A program made the position numbers and the translations under genes. Under the pieces are notes generated by a model that did no database searches, had not been told where the DNA came from, and worked only from the letters and a program-made list of their open reading frames with translations. Below are positions 1 through 7,900 of a stretch of DNA of 25,557 bases, piece by piece. Source of the stretch: a virus; the IMG/VR virus record IMGVR_UViG_3300037574_000149, positions 1-25,557 of that record. One strand, given 5' to 3'. How positions within the stretch are numbered: position 1 is the first letter of the stretch; each line of letters starts with the position of its first letter.

Positions 1-494
1 GATACCTCGGCGATGTGTTTGTGACCACAGCACAACTCTAGGAAGTATGTGGTGCCGAATGGGAAGTGAGCCGTAGCCGAGCCTGTGTACTTACTGCCGT
101 CTTGGTAGGTGAAGTACTTGCATCGCTTCGGGTCGTAGTGAACTTCCACTGAGTGTTTTGCTATGTCAAGTTGGCAAGCGCCTGAGGTGCATATCTCACT
201 GTCGTGGATACGTCCTCCTGCTACATCTGTGAGGTGGGTGACATTGCCACGGATATCCGCTACAACTCGCCTCTTGCCATCCTTGAGGATGTCCTCGTAC
301 TTCTTGTTGGTGCCACCCCTGCTACCGCTTGGGTCAACAGGTCGGCAATTGGTCAGCGTGATTGTAGTCACATTGGCAATTAATTTGCCTGTCTTGGCAT
401 CAAGTACTGACCACTGGTCAGGATGACCGTGGCGTTTCTTGTGTAGATTCATGTGAACTTTTACGTCAGTTCCTTCAGGGATATACTGTGTCAT
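1..494 (-). CDS. Partial hypothetical phage protein, N-terminal 164 residues
   Basis: An open frame starts at an ATG at 494 and runs off the window edge without a stop, so the C-terminus is missing. The start is set by a clear ribosome site, AAGGAG at 501-506, six bases upstream. The product begins MTQYIPEGTDVKVHMNLHKK; the VHxNLHKK opening, a following stretch about a 'tagKlIAnvttItL' strand, and a later 'VHYDPKRCKYFTY' block resemble a small uncharacterised protein common in T7-like phage genomes. That resemblance is from memory. Compared with that family the gene has an insert rich in Gly, Asp and Cys (about residues 55-115) and a Cys-Cys-Gly-His-x-His cluster near the window edge that could bind metal. 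It is separated from the late operon by about 500 bases, so it is probably transcribed independently, perhaps as an early gene. Function unknown. Confidence 0.75.
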   Translation of the reverse strand, partial: MTQYIPEGTDVKVHMNLHKKRHGHPDQWSVLDAKTGKLIANVTTITLTNCRPVDPSGSRGGTNKKYEDILKDGKRRVVADIRGNVTHLTDVAGGRIHDSEICTSGACQLDIAKHSVEVHYDPKRCKYFTYQDGSKYTGSATAHFPFGTTYFLELCCGHKHIAEV

Positions 495-559
495 CTTGTT
501 CTCCTTGGTTGGTAGGTGACTTGTCATGTCTTCACGGTAGCATACTAATCGACATAGTG

Positions 560-572
560 CAAGTGATACTTG
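560..572. repeat. Short inverted repeat, 5-3-5
   Basis: CAAGT-GAT-ACTTG is an inverted repeat with a three-base centre, 66 bases upstream of the start at 494. A second repeat of the same geometry lies at 606-618. It could be an operator half-site pair, but 5-bp arms arise by chance often. Confidence 0.25.
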
Positions 573-605
573 AATCCATTTTGAAAAGGGCAGGTCAATA
601 CATCG

Positions 606-618
606 GATATGACATATC
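606..618. repeat. Short inverted repeat, 5-3-5
   Basis: GATAT-GAC-ATATC has the same arm and centre lengths as the repeat at 560-572, but a different sequence. The two centres are 46 bases apart. A regulatory role upstream of the gene at 1-494 is possible and not demonstrated. Confidence 0.2.
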
Positions 619-789
619 AATATCTAACATCTGACGCCCACCAAACCGCTCCCTCTTGCTACGACATCCAACGCCACAGCCCTGCCACAATAGACGCCGA
701 CATCGTTGTTTAATGACCCCCCCACCCCCATCGACGTAGTCTTGTTTAGACTCGCACGGGCAGAAATGAGGTACGGGGCGAGGGGGGGT

Positions 790-805
790 GCGCCGAGCGG
801 GGCGC
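790..805. repeat. GC-rich hairpin GCGCC/GGCGC
   Basis: Five G-C pairs (790-794 with 801-805) enclose a six-base loop. It abuts the palindrome at 805-818, and a G7 run lies immediately to its left. No T-run follows on either strand, so it is not a standard intrinsic terminator. Confidence 0.35.
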
Positions 806-818
806 CTATACGTATAGG
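805..818. promoter_or_regulatory. Perfect 14-bp palindrome CCTATACGTATAGG
   Basis: The 14 bases read identically on both strands and sit in the middle of the largest non-coding gap. Both strands therefore contain TATAGG; the plus strand continues as TATAGGGC. TATAGGG resembles the initiation end of T7-type RNA polymerase promoters, but the upstream promoter bases are not recognisably conserved, so an operator or a DNA-end-related site is equally possible. Confidence 0.3.
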
Positions 819-866
819 GCTTCACAAGTTTGCGACCTAACATTTGTGACCCATGGGTTACTACTC

Positions 867-932
867 TCAGCACACTGCTGTGATCAGCACAGCTTTCCCA
901 ATAATTACATACAGCCTGTTCCAATACAGCAT
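867..932 (-). CDS. Possible 21-residue hydrophobic peptide or leader
   Basis: An ATG at 932 is preceded by AGAAGGAAATTAAT, a good ribosome site (AAGGA with seven-base spacing). The frame gives MLYWNRLYVIIGKAVLITAVC and then TGA. The peptide is hydrophobic with two basic residues and could be a tiny membrane peptide or a leader peptide. Only the ribosome site supports it; a good Shine-Dalgarno plus ATG can occur by chance in 500 bases, and no homolog is recognised. Confidence 0.25.
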   Translation of the reverse strand: MLYWNRLYVIIGKAVLITAVC

Positions 933-994
933 ATTAATTTCCTTCTTCTAGTACTTATTGCCCCCCGTCAATTCTTCCAGTTTTCTGGGTAGCG

Positions 995-1011
995 GGGTCG
1001 TAGAGGGACCC
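995..1011 (-). terminator. Small hairpin after the last late gene
   Basis: GGGTC (minus strand) pairs with GACCC across a seven-base loop, beginning inside the TAG stop at 1011-1013. A second small stem, CCAG-AAAA-CTGG, follows within 20 bases. Neither is followed by a T-run, so factor-independent termination is not supported. It may be a 3'-end stabilising structure or a stop for a phage-encoded polymerase. Confidence 0.25.
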
Positions 1012-1526
1012 TATTGTTTTTGAGCTAAAAACGAGGGTTTCCATATCATGACTAAATCACAATATTTAGAATATTTTTCGGCAATAAAATCAAACCAGGC
1101 CTTCTGTCTCATGTCATGAAGTTCGGTCCAATGATCGAGCCAGGCGAAGTCAAATCGATTGCAGGCTTTGTCTGTCCACAGGTTTGGCTCCCAGGTATCT
1201 GCATCAGCGTGGACAATTTCGAACCGATCATCTCTTTTGCAGTGAGGCCACACCATGTCGATGACTTCTTTATGCTTCTCCACGATGACGACGTGGTCAA
1301 TATCAGGGAGAGTAATGAGATGTTCATTCACTAGCCCAACGCCTAGCCCCGTGATGAGTATGTCGCCATGCAGCGGCAAGGAGAAGAAGACAGCATGCTC
1401 ATCTGATTCCTCCTGTCGGTCACTCATGATAAGCTGCTGGCCGTTGAACAGCTGTGTCTGGTCACCATCATTTCGAATTTCGAAGTCATTTACTTGCTGT
1501 GTCGGAATGTGGGATTTTATGTGCAT
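1011..1526 (-). CDS. Spermidine-synthase-like SAM-fold protein, 171 aa
   Basis: A small Rossmann-fold protein of the class I methyltransferase / spermidine synthase type. Motif I is ILITGLGVGL (residues 56-65), followed at the end of the second strand by an acidic residue, E83 in VVIVEKHKEVIDMV, as expected for cofactor-ribose binding. An acidic loop HADADTW (106-112) and a hydrophobic strand FDFAWLDHW (125-133) complete the core. At 171 residues it is far shorter than cellular spermidine synthases (about 280-300), so it is probably only the nucleotide-binding core, and the true substrate is unknown. It starts three bases after the stop of the preceding gene and lacks a strong ribosome site, implying translational coupling. 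It is the last gene of the late operon, downstream of TerL. Confidence 0.7.
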   Translation of the reverse strand: MHIKSHIPTQQVNDFEIRNDGDQTQLFNGQQLIMSDRQEESDEHAVFFSLPLHGDILITGLGVGLVNEHLITLPDIDHVVIVEKHKEVIDMVWPHCKRDDRFEIVHADADTWEPNLWTDKACNRFDFAWLDHWTELHDMRQKAWFDFIAEKYSKYCDLVMIWKPSFLAQKQ

Positions 1527-1529
1527 GCT

Positions 1530-1970
1530 CTACCCATGATATGTCATGCCACGTTGGTGTGCCACTGACTCTAATCTAGTTAGTCTGGTTCTAGAGATTT
1601 GTCCACGAGTTCTCATGGCAGATCGTCGTATCCATATATCGCAAGTGGCCATCACCGCTGTTCCTCTTGAAGTAGTCCAAGTTCCTTTTATTTTTTCAAT
1701 AACCAGGTTAAATGGATTGGCTTGGCTTCCCATATAGGGGTTGTCGTTGGGCGAGCTCCATGGTTCGCCAAATGGAATCTGGGACGTGGTCTGAAATTCG
1801 AGGTATTTTGGCATATCGCCATCGTGGCATTGTACGCCTGTTACATTGTGAATCATGCTCCGAGAGTGTAGTCTATAGGCCCCAAAAGCGCCGCCCCCGA
1901 CTACCATTCCCCACGGCGTCACCGCCGACATGGTATAAGTTGCGGGAAGGGTTATTTTTTTTGATGACAT
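1530..1970 (-). CDS. Hypothetical protein downstream of TerL, 146 aa
   Basis: Start chosen at the ATG at 1970 because AGGAGA (1975-1980) sits four bases upstream; a longer GTG-initiated version (to 1994) would run into TerL and lacks such a site. The ribosome site overlaps the TerL stop, so the two are coupled. The product begins MSSKKITLPATYTMSAVTPW. It has no signal peptide or membrane span, has Gly-rich (MVVGGGAFGAY), Trp- and Pro-containing mid sections, and ends in an Arg-rich tail. The composition suggests a compact beta-rich protein. In T7 a small gene (19.5) occupies the same place after TerL, but I see no sequence similarity to it. I do not recognise the family. Confidence 0.75.
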   Translation of the reverse strand: MSSKKITLPATYTMSAVTPWGMVVGGGAFGAYRLHSRSMIHNVTGVQCHDGDMPKYLEFQTTSQIPFGEPWSSPNDNPYMGSQANPFNLVIEKIKGTWTTSRGTAVMATCDIWIRRSAMRTRGQISRTRLTRLESVAHQRGMTYHG

Positions 1971-1978
1971 TTTATCTC

Positions 1979-3679
1979 CTAGTGTTTGAACCATCTGGGA
2001 GCTCCGGCTGGCTCCAGCCCAAGCTCAATATAATGAGCTCGTAACCGTTCTTCTGACTGTCTTTCTCGCTGACGTTCAGCCGAGACTGCTTGATCTTGAT
2101 TGAGGACATCGGTCCATTGCTTGACGCACATGGCCAAGGCCTCGACTTCGTCCTCATGTCGCAGGCAGTTACGGTCCCTGGTGATGGTCACCATCTGCCT
2201 TTGAAGTTCTTGGTTCATGGCCACGTCAGGGTGCATGATCAGGCGGTGCTGATTCATCACGGGCTCTAGAGACTGTATTATTCTGACTTCCTTTTGCCCA
2301 CTCGTGTGGACACCGTCTATCGACGCCCCCCAGCCATCTGGTAAATCTTCTGTGTCTCCCCGTCGAACAAGGTGCTTCATTATCACAGGCTCTATGAGAG
2401 AGACAAACATGTCCATTCCGAAGTTGCTTTCTACGAAGATTTCTCGAACCATGTGTTTTTTTGCCAGCGCGACTAGGTGTTCCAGCACGTCTGGAGAATA
2501 GCCACCATCTAGCCCACCAACATCTTTTACGAACAAGTTTCCGTTTAGATGTGAGACTATCGCGTATGCGGTTTTGTCGGCGCCTCTCCCGGCCGGATCG
2601 ATCCACATCTTGCTTCCCGTGTATTTTCCCCAATCTTTCGAATACATGATTGGCGAGTAGAAGCCATCCGTTCCAAACCCAAGCGATGGGATTTCTTCGC
2701 ACCGTGTCGTTCCTCCTCTATCATTTGTCTGTCCCCATGTAATGGTTAATGGTGCCTCTTCGCGAGCCACCGGGAATATGATTAGATCTTTCAGTTGCAG
2801 TGGGTACTGGACTCCACCACCGAGGTGTGTCAGCATCATGTACTGCATCATGAACGTGGAGCGTCCTTCGGAGGCCTCACGCTCTGTCAGCTCGTCAGTT
2901 GTGAATCTTTCTGGCCATACAGGCTCTCCGGGCTCCTCGCCGTCTCCGAGCCTCTGAGCCAGCTCTGGGGCAAGGTCATCAGTGAGCTCATCCGCTGTTG
3001 GCAGTCGGCATGGCCAACACCTAAAGGCGTAGCCAGCATCGACTAGCTTGTCATAGAGTGATTCTTTATGGTGAGGTGTACCGAGCATGATAATGTCGCC
3101 GCCAGGAATGAGAATGTTCTCGAATTCTTTTACTTGCTCTCGCAGGCGGTCGCGCATTTCTATAGTTAGTGTGTTCTCGGAAGTCTCACAGTCATCGCCA
3201 AGGATGATGGTCGCTCGTCGTCCAGTGATTTGGCCAGTGACTGATGCCGCCGCGAAAGATGGTGTTCGATCATTTTCAGCTGGGCCGACATCGAACATGA
3301 CAGCGCTATCGCGTTGACCGCCTCGTCTGTCTGGGCTGAGATGTTGGAGCCATGGAACCTGAGAGATCCATCGCCGAATCATGAACAATGAGTCCTTCGA
3401 GTTTTTCTCCGATTTGGAAACAAGGAGGATTCTCTCGTTGGGATTCACGAACAATCGCCACAGGCAGTAAGCCAGCGTAACCCAAGTTTTCGACGCTCCA
3501 CGGAATGCCCGTACTCCACGTCTCCGTGGTCCATCCTGTAGCCAATGTCCTATCTCCTTTTGGTGTAGGGCAAATGCTGGGAGCCCAATCTCTTGCCACA
3601 GCTCCTCGCCGAAGAACGAAAAGTCTTCAGCCAGCCTGCTGATATAAACTTCTAGCTGTTTGTTTTTATCTACTGGCAT
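1979..3679 (-). CDS. terL: Terminase large subunit (T7 gp19-like)
   Basis: ATP-driven DNA packaging motor and headful/concatemer nuclease acting at the portal. At 566 aa it is close to T7 gp19 (586). The Walker A region is AFRGASKTW (residues 58-66), matching the AFRGxxK[ST] form of T7-like terminases. Walker B is TIILGDD (157-163), with the following ETSENT and the coupling motif MLGTPHHKESLY as in T7. The C-terminal RNase H-like nuclease shows D361 in IDPAGRGADKTAYA, an acidic VESNFG strand, and HEDEVEAL near residue 510 for the last metal ligand. The start at 3679 has AGGAAG seven bases upstream and overlaps the end of the phosphoesterase gene by 10 bases. TerS lies three genes upstream. 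Confidence 0.95.
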   Translation of the reverse strand: MPVDKNKQLEVYISRLAEDFSFFGEELWQEIGLPAFALHQKEIGHWLQDGPRRRGVRAFRGASKTWVTLAYCLWRLFVNPNERILLVSKSEKNSKDSLFMIRRWISQVPWLQHLSPDRRGGQRDSAVMFDVGPAENDRTPSFAAASVTGQITGRRATIILGDDCETSENTLTIEMRDRLREQVKEFENILIPGGDIIMLGTPHHKESLYDKLVDAGYAFRCWPCRLPTADELTDDLAPELAQRLGDGEEPGEPVWPERFTTDELTEREASEGRSTFMMQYMMLTHLGGGVQYPLQLKDLIIFPVAREEAPLTITWGQTNDRGGTTRCEEIPSLGFGTDGFYSPIMYSKDWGKYTGSKMWIDPAGRGADKTAYAIVSHLNGNLFVKDVGGLDGGYSPDVLEHLVALAKKHMVREIFVESNFGMDMFVSLIEPVIMKHLVRRGDTEDLPDGWGASIDGVHTSGQKEVRIIQSLEPVMNQHRLIMHPDVAMNQELQRQMVTITRDRNCLRHEDEVEALAMCVKQWTDVLNQDQAVSAERQRERQSEERLRAHYIELGLEPAGAPRWFKH

Positions 3680-4383
3680 ACGCGCTTCCTGCTAAATTTA
3701 GATTTGTGGTATTTTTCTCCCCGCGCGATGGGCATTATTTCATGGTATGGAATGCCGTCCATGACAACGCCAGCTGCAAGGATTGGCTTGCTGATCATAT
3801 TCTTCCCGTATGCCATTGCAGGGTGACTCACGTCAACTCCACAGCCTACATCCATTCCGAAGATCCGCATGTTTGGTCCACACGCCCATCTCACGCCAGC
3901 AACTGAATGCACATGACCAATGACGGTTGATTGCATGGATTTTAATGCGGCGTTGATGGCTGGAGTCTTTCCTCCAATGCCAGTGCCGTGAAAATAATGT
4001 ACATCATCTAGTTCAATTTCTCGAACCCAATTCCACTTCGGCGTGTTCCAAACTACGCTGTAGTCTGTGATGAACCGAGCAGGAATGTTAACGCTGGCCG
4101 CTAATCGGTAGACTCTCTCGTCATGGTTTCCAATCATAACGTCAGCTTTTGGAAACGCTTTAACCCACCGTTGTATTCTCTTGGTGGTTTGGTCCGCTTC
4201 GCGAGTGGCACTATCGGCGTCTACGTTACGCATATGGAAACTAATATTGTGATGGTCTACAATGTCACCGATGAACAATACGCGATTGCAGTTCCAGGTT
4301 TCGTAAAGATCTTTGCAAAACTTTAAATATCCAGGGTGAGTCGCTGGCTCGTGGACATCCCCGATTACCAGTATTCGACTCAT
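3670..4383 (-). CDS. Calcineurin-like metallophosphoesterase, 237 aa
   Basis: A complete set of two-metal phosphoesterase motifs is present in order: GDVHEP (D9, H11), GDIVDHH (39-45), GNHDE (85-89), FHGTG (H132) and GHVHS (156-160). The family hydrolyses phosphomono- or diesters with Mn/Fe/Zn; members include protein phosphatases, nucleotidases and DNA-repair nucleases, and the substrate here cannot be deduced. There is no signal peptide, so it is probably cytoplasmic. It begins in a TAATG overlap with the preceding gene, with a very strong ribosome site (AGGAGGAAGGA), and overlaps TerL at its end. Placement between TerS and TerL suggests a link to packaging, DNA ends or nucleotide turnover late in infection, but that is only context. 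Confidence 0.9.
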   Translation of the reverse strand: MSRILVIGDVHEPATHPGYLKFCKDLYETWNCNRVLFIGDIVDHHNISFHMRNVDADSATREADQTTKRIQRWVKAFPKADVMIGNHDERVYRLAASVNIPARFITDYSVVWNTPKWNWVREIELDDVHYFHGTGIGGKTPAINAALKSMQSTVIGHVHSVAGVRWACGPNMRIFGMDVGCGVDVSHPAMAYGKNMISKPILAAGVVMDGIPYHEIMPIARGEKYHKSKFSRKRVCQ

Positions 4384-4703
4384 TATCCTTCCTCCTCGGT
4401 GTTCACTGGATTAAGGTATCGCATGGAGTTGATCGCACACCGTGGAATTGCCATGGTGTAATCATATGTCTCTTGTGCAGGCTTTATTCCACCAGCTATA
4501 ACGATGTAGTCCTCTTCTTCATGTATAATAAATCCCGCATAAAACAGTCGTTGTGGCGATGGTAAATCGTAAATCCCTACATCTGAATTATCGGCATTCT
4601 CGCAGCTATCTATCCAATCTACTAAAACTATGGGGTAGCCATCTCGGCTACTGTTTTGAATTTGATCGAAATTAACATCCATGTCATGCGGTTGCGGCGT
4701 CAT
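4383..4703 (-). CDS. Small conserved-type phage protein, up to 106 aa
   Basis: Two starts are possible: ATG at 4703, overlapping TerS by 20 bases, or ATG at 4682, directly after the TerS stop (giving 99 aa beginning MDVNFDQIQ). Neither has a good ribosome site, so coupling to TerS is likely. The sequence pattern VLVDWIDS...FYAGFIIHEEEDYIVIAGG...YTMAIPRCAINSMRYL fits a compact beta-rich fold. It resembles a small family frequent in phages that typically reads W-x-D, then a 'vG-x-l-x-eetddyi-x-la' strand pair, then IPxxxIxxIxxL. That recognition is from memory and the family has no known function. It sits inside the packaging gene group between TerS and the phosphoesterase. Confidence 0.7.
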   Translation of the reverse strand: MTPQPHDMDVNFDQIQNSSRDGYPIVLVDWIDSCENADNSDVGIYDLPSPQRLFYAGFIIHEEEDYIVIAGGIKPAQETYDYTMAIPRCAINSMRYLNPVNTEEEG

Positions 4704-4956
4704 CTGTGTCGTCTAACGATGGAAGATTCATGCCACGTTTTCGCCACTCCTCTACTATGTTTGCAACTGGGCTATCCCCCGTTGCAGTTGTCGTGATGCC
4801 GCAGTCTTTTAGACGTTGGCGTATTACATTTAGGTCCGCTGCGGTTGCCTCGATTCGGACAGACTCGCCTTCTTTGGTAAGCGTCTCCCTACCTTCTCGT
4901 AATATTTTTAAAAGTTGCTGATCATAAAGGTCGGCAATATCATCTAAGTTTGTCAT
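4684..4956 (-). CDS. terS: Terminase small subunit (T7 gp18-like), 90 aa
   Basis: Probable DNA-recognition subunit that forms a ring and loads TerL on concatemeric DNA. At 90 aa it matches T7 gp18 (89 aa). The central segment with IEATAADLNVIRQRLKDCGI fits the 'adLnviRqfLkdngI' helix pattern typical of these proteins, preceded by an N-terminal helical stretch (LYDQQLLKILREGR) and followed by an acidic tail (SLDDTDDAATA) that could contact TerL. The ATG overlaps the stop of the giant core gene in an ATGA junction. Position immediately after the gp16-like gene and upstream of TerL is the T7 order. Identification rests on size, pattern and place rather than on catalytic residues. Confidence 0.8.
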   Translation of the reverse strand: MTNLDDIADLYDQQLLKILREGRETLTKEGESVRIEATAADLNVIRQRLKDCGITTTATGDSPVANIVEEWRKRGMNLPSLDDTDDAATA

Positions 4957-7900
4957 GGTGTAGCCCCTAGAAGTTTTAATCGTTCCATTTCATCCGTCAT
5001 CCGTTTCACGGCACTCGAGTCACCGCCAAGTGCCTCGATGGCACCAGGAAGATCACGAGCCATCTCGTCATAATCTAGCTGATTGCTGATCATTTGCCAC
5101 TCTGGTGACTCTTCCCTTGCTTGGTCCATTGCCGACGTGTTATAGTTAGAGATGGTATCTCGCACAAACATCTGTTGGTCGGTGATCCCGGATCTTGGAT
5201 CGGCGTCAACCTTGCCGTCACTGATATACATGCTGTGCATTTTACCACCGGGAAGTAGATATGACTCAAGTGTTTCCCTTAATGTCATCTCCTTTGTCGT
5301 CCCGTCTGGAAATGCTTGGGCCATTTTTATTTGAGATACCAAGGATCTTCCGTAGTGGTAAACAGACCAATCGTAGTGGTCTGGTCCGGCAACATTACTT
5401 AGGTCTACACCATCATACATGCGCGATGGCGCCCTGAATGGGTAGCTCAATTTTTCCAGCTCTTGGAGTACTGGGTCTGTTGTCACGGACTGTATTCGAA
5501 CTGGCGAGATAACATTGAGTGGAATCATCCACCAGCCATCTTGTGTCTTGTGTCTATAAATAAGTTCGCCAAGAACTGAGTATTTTGGAGGCGCCTCGCC
5601 GCCACCCCACAAAGTCGTCGCTCTGACATTGTCCACGAGTTTTCTAGTGTCTCGAACAATAGGGTCAGTCGCGTAACTCATGGTTCGTTGCAGAGAGTTC
5701 CAGGGAATAAGTGTTCCGAGGAACTGCTTCTTCCATGTGTTAATCGTTGAGGATTCCGGGTCAGGGTCGGCGAACATGTCAGTAATCGCGGTTAATGATT
5801 TAATGTACATCTTCTCATCGAGCTGTTTTGTGAGGGCGTAGACAAGTGTGGTCATGATATCTGACTGCTGCTCTTGGGTCATGTCTGGGTTTGCCTCCAT
5901 GACCTCAAATGCGTCTGCGACAACTGCAAGAACTGTTGCAAACGGATCGATCTTTCTGAATTGCAACCGCTTGCCACCTATTTTTAACGAGTACGGCATG
6001 CCGCCATTGGCTTCCCATGTTTTTCTCATATCAGGATCTGTTGGTCCAGCGCCCTGGATCATATCGTTTTCATACCAGTACCAGGCAAGGCCAATCAGAG
6101 CCAGACCAGTTGCCTGTCGTCCACGCGCTTCGGCCATTCGTCGAGGATCTCCGCTTTGAAGATCTTCCATGTGCTTGCGGTGGAATCGCCAGAGCTCGGC
6201 ATCTTTCGGTAGCCCATAGGTGCGGCTGTTATTCGCCAAAGCATTTGTCCGTCGTGTGTGTAGGGCCTTCTCGGCTGGCGTAGCCTTGTCTATCCAATCA
6301 TCACCGTACTTACTCACGAGCATCTCTTCAACAGCAGCAAGACGTTGTTCGAATTCTGGTTTTCGACCGCCCAGAAGGTTCTGTAATTTTTGAGCATGTT
6401 CGGTTATGTGTGTAGTCGGCGACATGCCAAACGCTCTGTTCATGAGGTTCATAGGTGTTCTATAGAACGGTATGATAATTCTTCCGACACCCCATGTACT
6501 TTGATCTAAGACTTTTTGGAATGCTGCTTGGTTTGGTCCAAGGTCGCCCTGGAACACGGGGCGAGTCGCGTAGTCTTGAACGTGTTCAATCATTTCACTG
6601 TGTCGCGTTGTCATCGTGTCGTTGACGTGCTGGGAGATTGCGAGCGCTCGTTCATAATCATCAGGGATTGCAGCAATCTTTGGGTCGTTCATTCCCTCGT
6701 GGATCAGTGTCTGCTCATTACGAAGGTGACCATCTTTGATGGTGTTTCGCAATTCAGTGTCAACCATTTCAGACACTTGACCATGCAACTTTCTTTTGTA
6801 TGCTGCAATCTCGTACCTGTTTGCGTTGGGTGAAAGAGTGCCATTCTCAACCGCCAACTTAACCTGTTGGCTCATGATGTCTTTGTACGACTTTTCAGCC
6901 AGCGCTGTGCGCCCTGCCATTTGTCTAAAGAACTCATCGATTGTCATAATCGCTCTACTAGGGTGTCGAACCATAAGGTCGCCGATGATGTGGTTAAGTA
7001 TAAATTTGCCAGCTTGACCAGCAAAGCTATCTGGCTCCGCGTCGGTCCATACAGCTCTACGTGCGTACCTAGAGTCGTTCAGCTCTCTACCAGGCATGAG
7101 CTGGCCTTCACCTTTCGCCAGGGTTTTTAGAGCATACTTTAAAGCGTGGCCCATATTGCCAAAGTTGCTGATGAAGTTCTTGGCAACTTGCGCCATCATC
7201 GCTGTGTCGCCACGAGAAGCTGCACCAAGGAAGGTGCCTGCTCCTTCAACAAGCATGGTTATGATCGGGCTGCCAGCGGCAAGACCTGTGTAGGTCGATG
7301 GTCCTGACAGTAGCCAGTTTGTGTAGACCTCTTGAATGACTCCCCGGAACTTGCTTCCGAGGTGTTTGTTTGTATTTTTTACAACTTCTGAAATTAATCC
7401 GAGATCATCTAAGTCTCCTGGATTAAGTCCTCGAATAGTATTCGTCATATCTTGAACAGAGCCAGCGTCACGGCCCAGGCTTTCTAAGAAGTCGTGTGCC
7501 TTTGCTGCGTCTGCAAGTTCTGACGCGGTCGGTAACTTCTTTGGTAATCCCCAGGCGTGAAGTTCCTGCCCGTGTTGAGTGCGTTTCATTTGCGCCATTA
7601 CAGCAACGAATTGATACTCGATGAACGCCCGTTGTAGTCTTGCTTTTGCAACTACAGAGCCAGTTTCGTCTACTTCCCTCCCCAGGGCTTGAAGCTTCTT
7701 GAGTCTAGCCTGTAGCATGAAATTGGCGATCCATACTTTCTTTGCTCCCTCGCCAGGGTTTCTATCATTAACTAGCATGATCTCTGCCATTTGGTGTTCT
7801 ATTGGAACGTCATGTACCGCCCCCAAGCGTCCGTACATCTTGATCGCGTCGCGCATAATCTGATCATCAGTTAATTTTGGTAGTATGTCCTCGTCCATTA

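Larger units (their letters stand above)
495..1010. other. Long intergenic region, candidate genome-end or early promoter region
   Basis: This is the only gap over 300 bases in the window. It holds no convincing gene. Visible features: a GGGTC/GACCC hairpin at 995-1011 just after the last late gene; C7-A-C5 at 717-729 and G7 at 782-788, which are complementary; a GC-rich hairpin at 790-805; a 14-bp perfect palindrome at 805-818; and two short inverted repeats at 560-572 and 606-618. In T7-like phages the TerL gene lies near the right genome end and early genes start just after the left terminal repeat. In a circularised or concatemeric assembly those ends meet in such a gap. That placement is inference; a terminal repeat cannot be recognised from one copy. 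Confidence 0.45.

Noticed and set aside
163-426. Plus-strand frames over the minus-strand genes across the window
   Set aside because: All overlap convincing minus-strand genes, have Ser/Leu/Cys-rich products typical of antisense reading and lack ribosome sites.
593-598. TTGACC on the minus strand as a -35 element for the gene at 1-494
   Set aside because: At 15-19 bases downstream there is nothing resembling TATAAT (the 17-base spacing gives ATTCAA), so a sigma70 promoter is not supported.
595-924. Minus-strand 109-codon frame in the large gap
   Set aside because: It starts with TTG without a ribosome site, has an odd Cys/Arg/Pro-rich product running through homopolymer tracts, and shows no recognisable domain. 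It looks like chance openness of GC-rich sequence.
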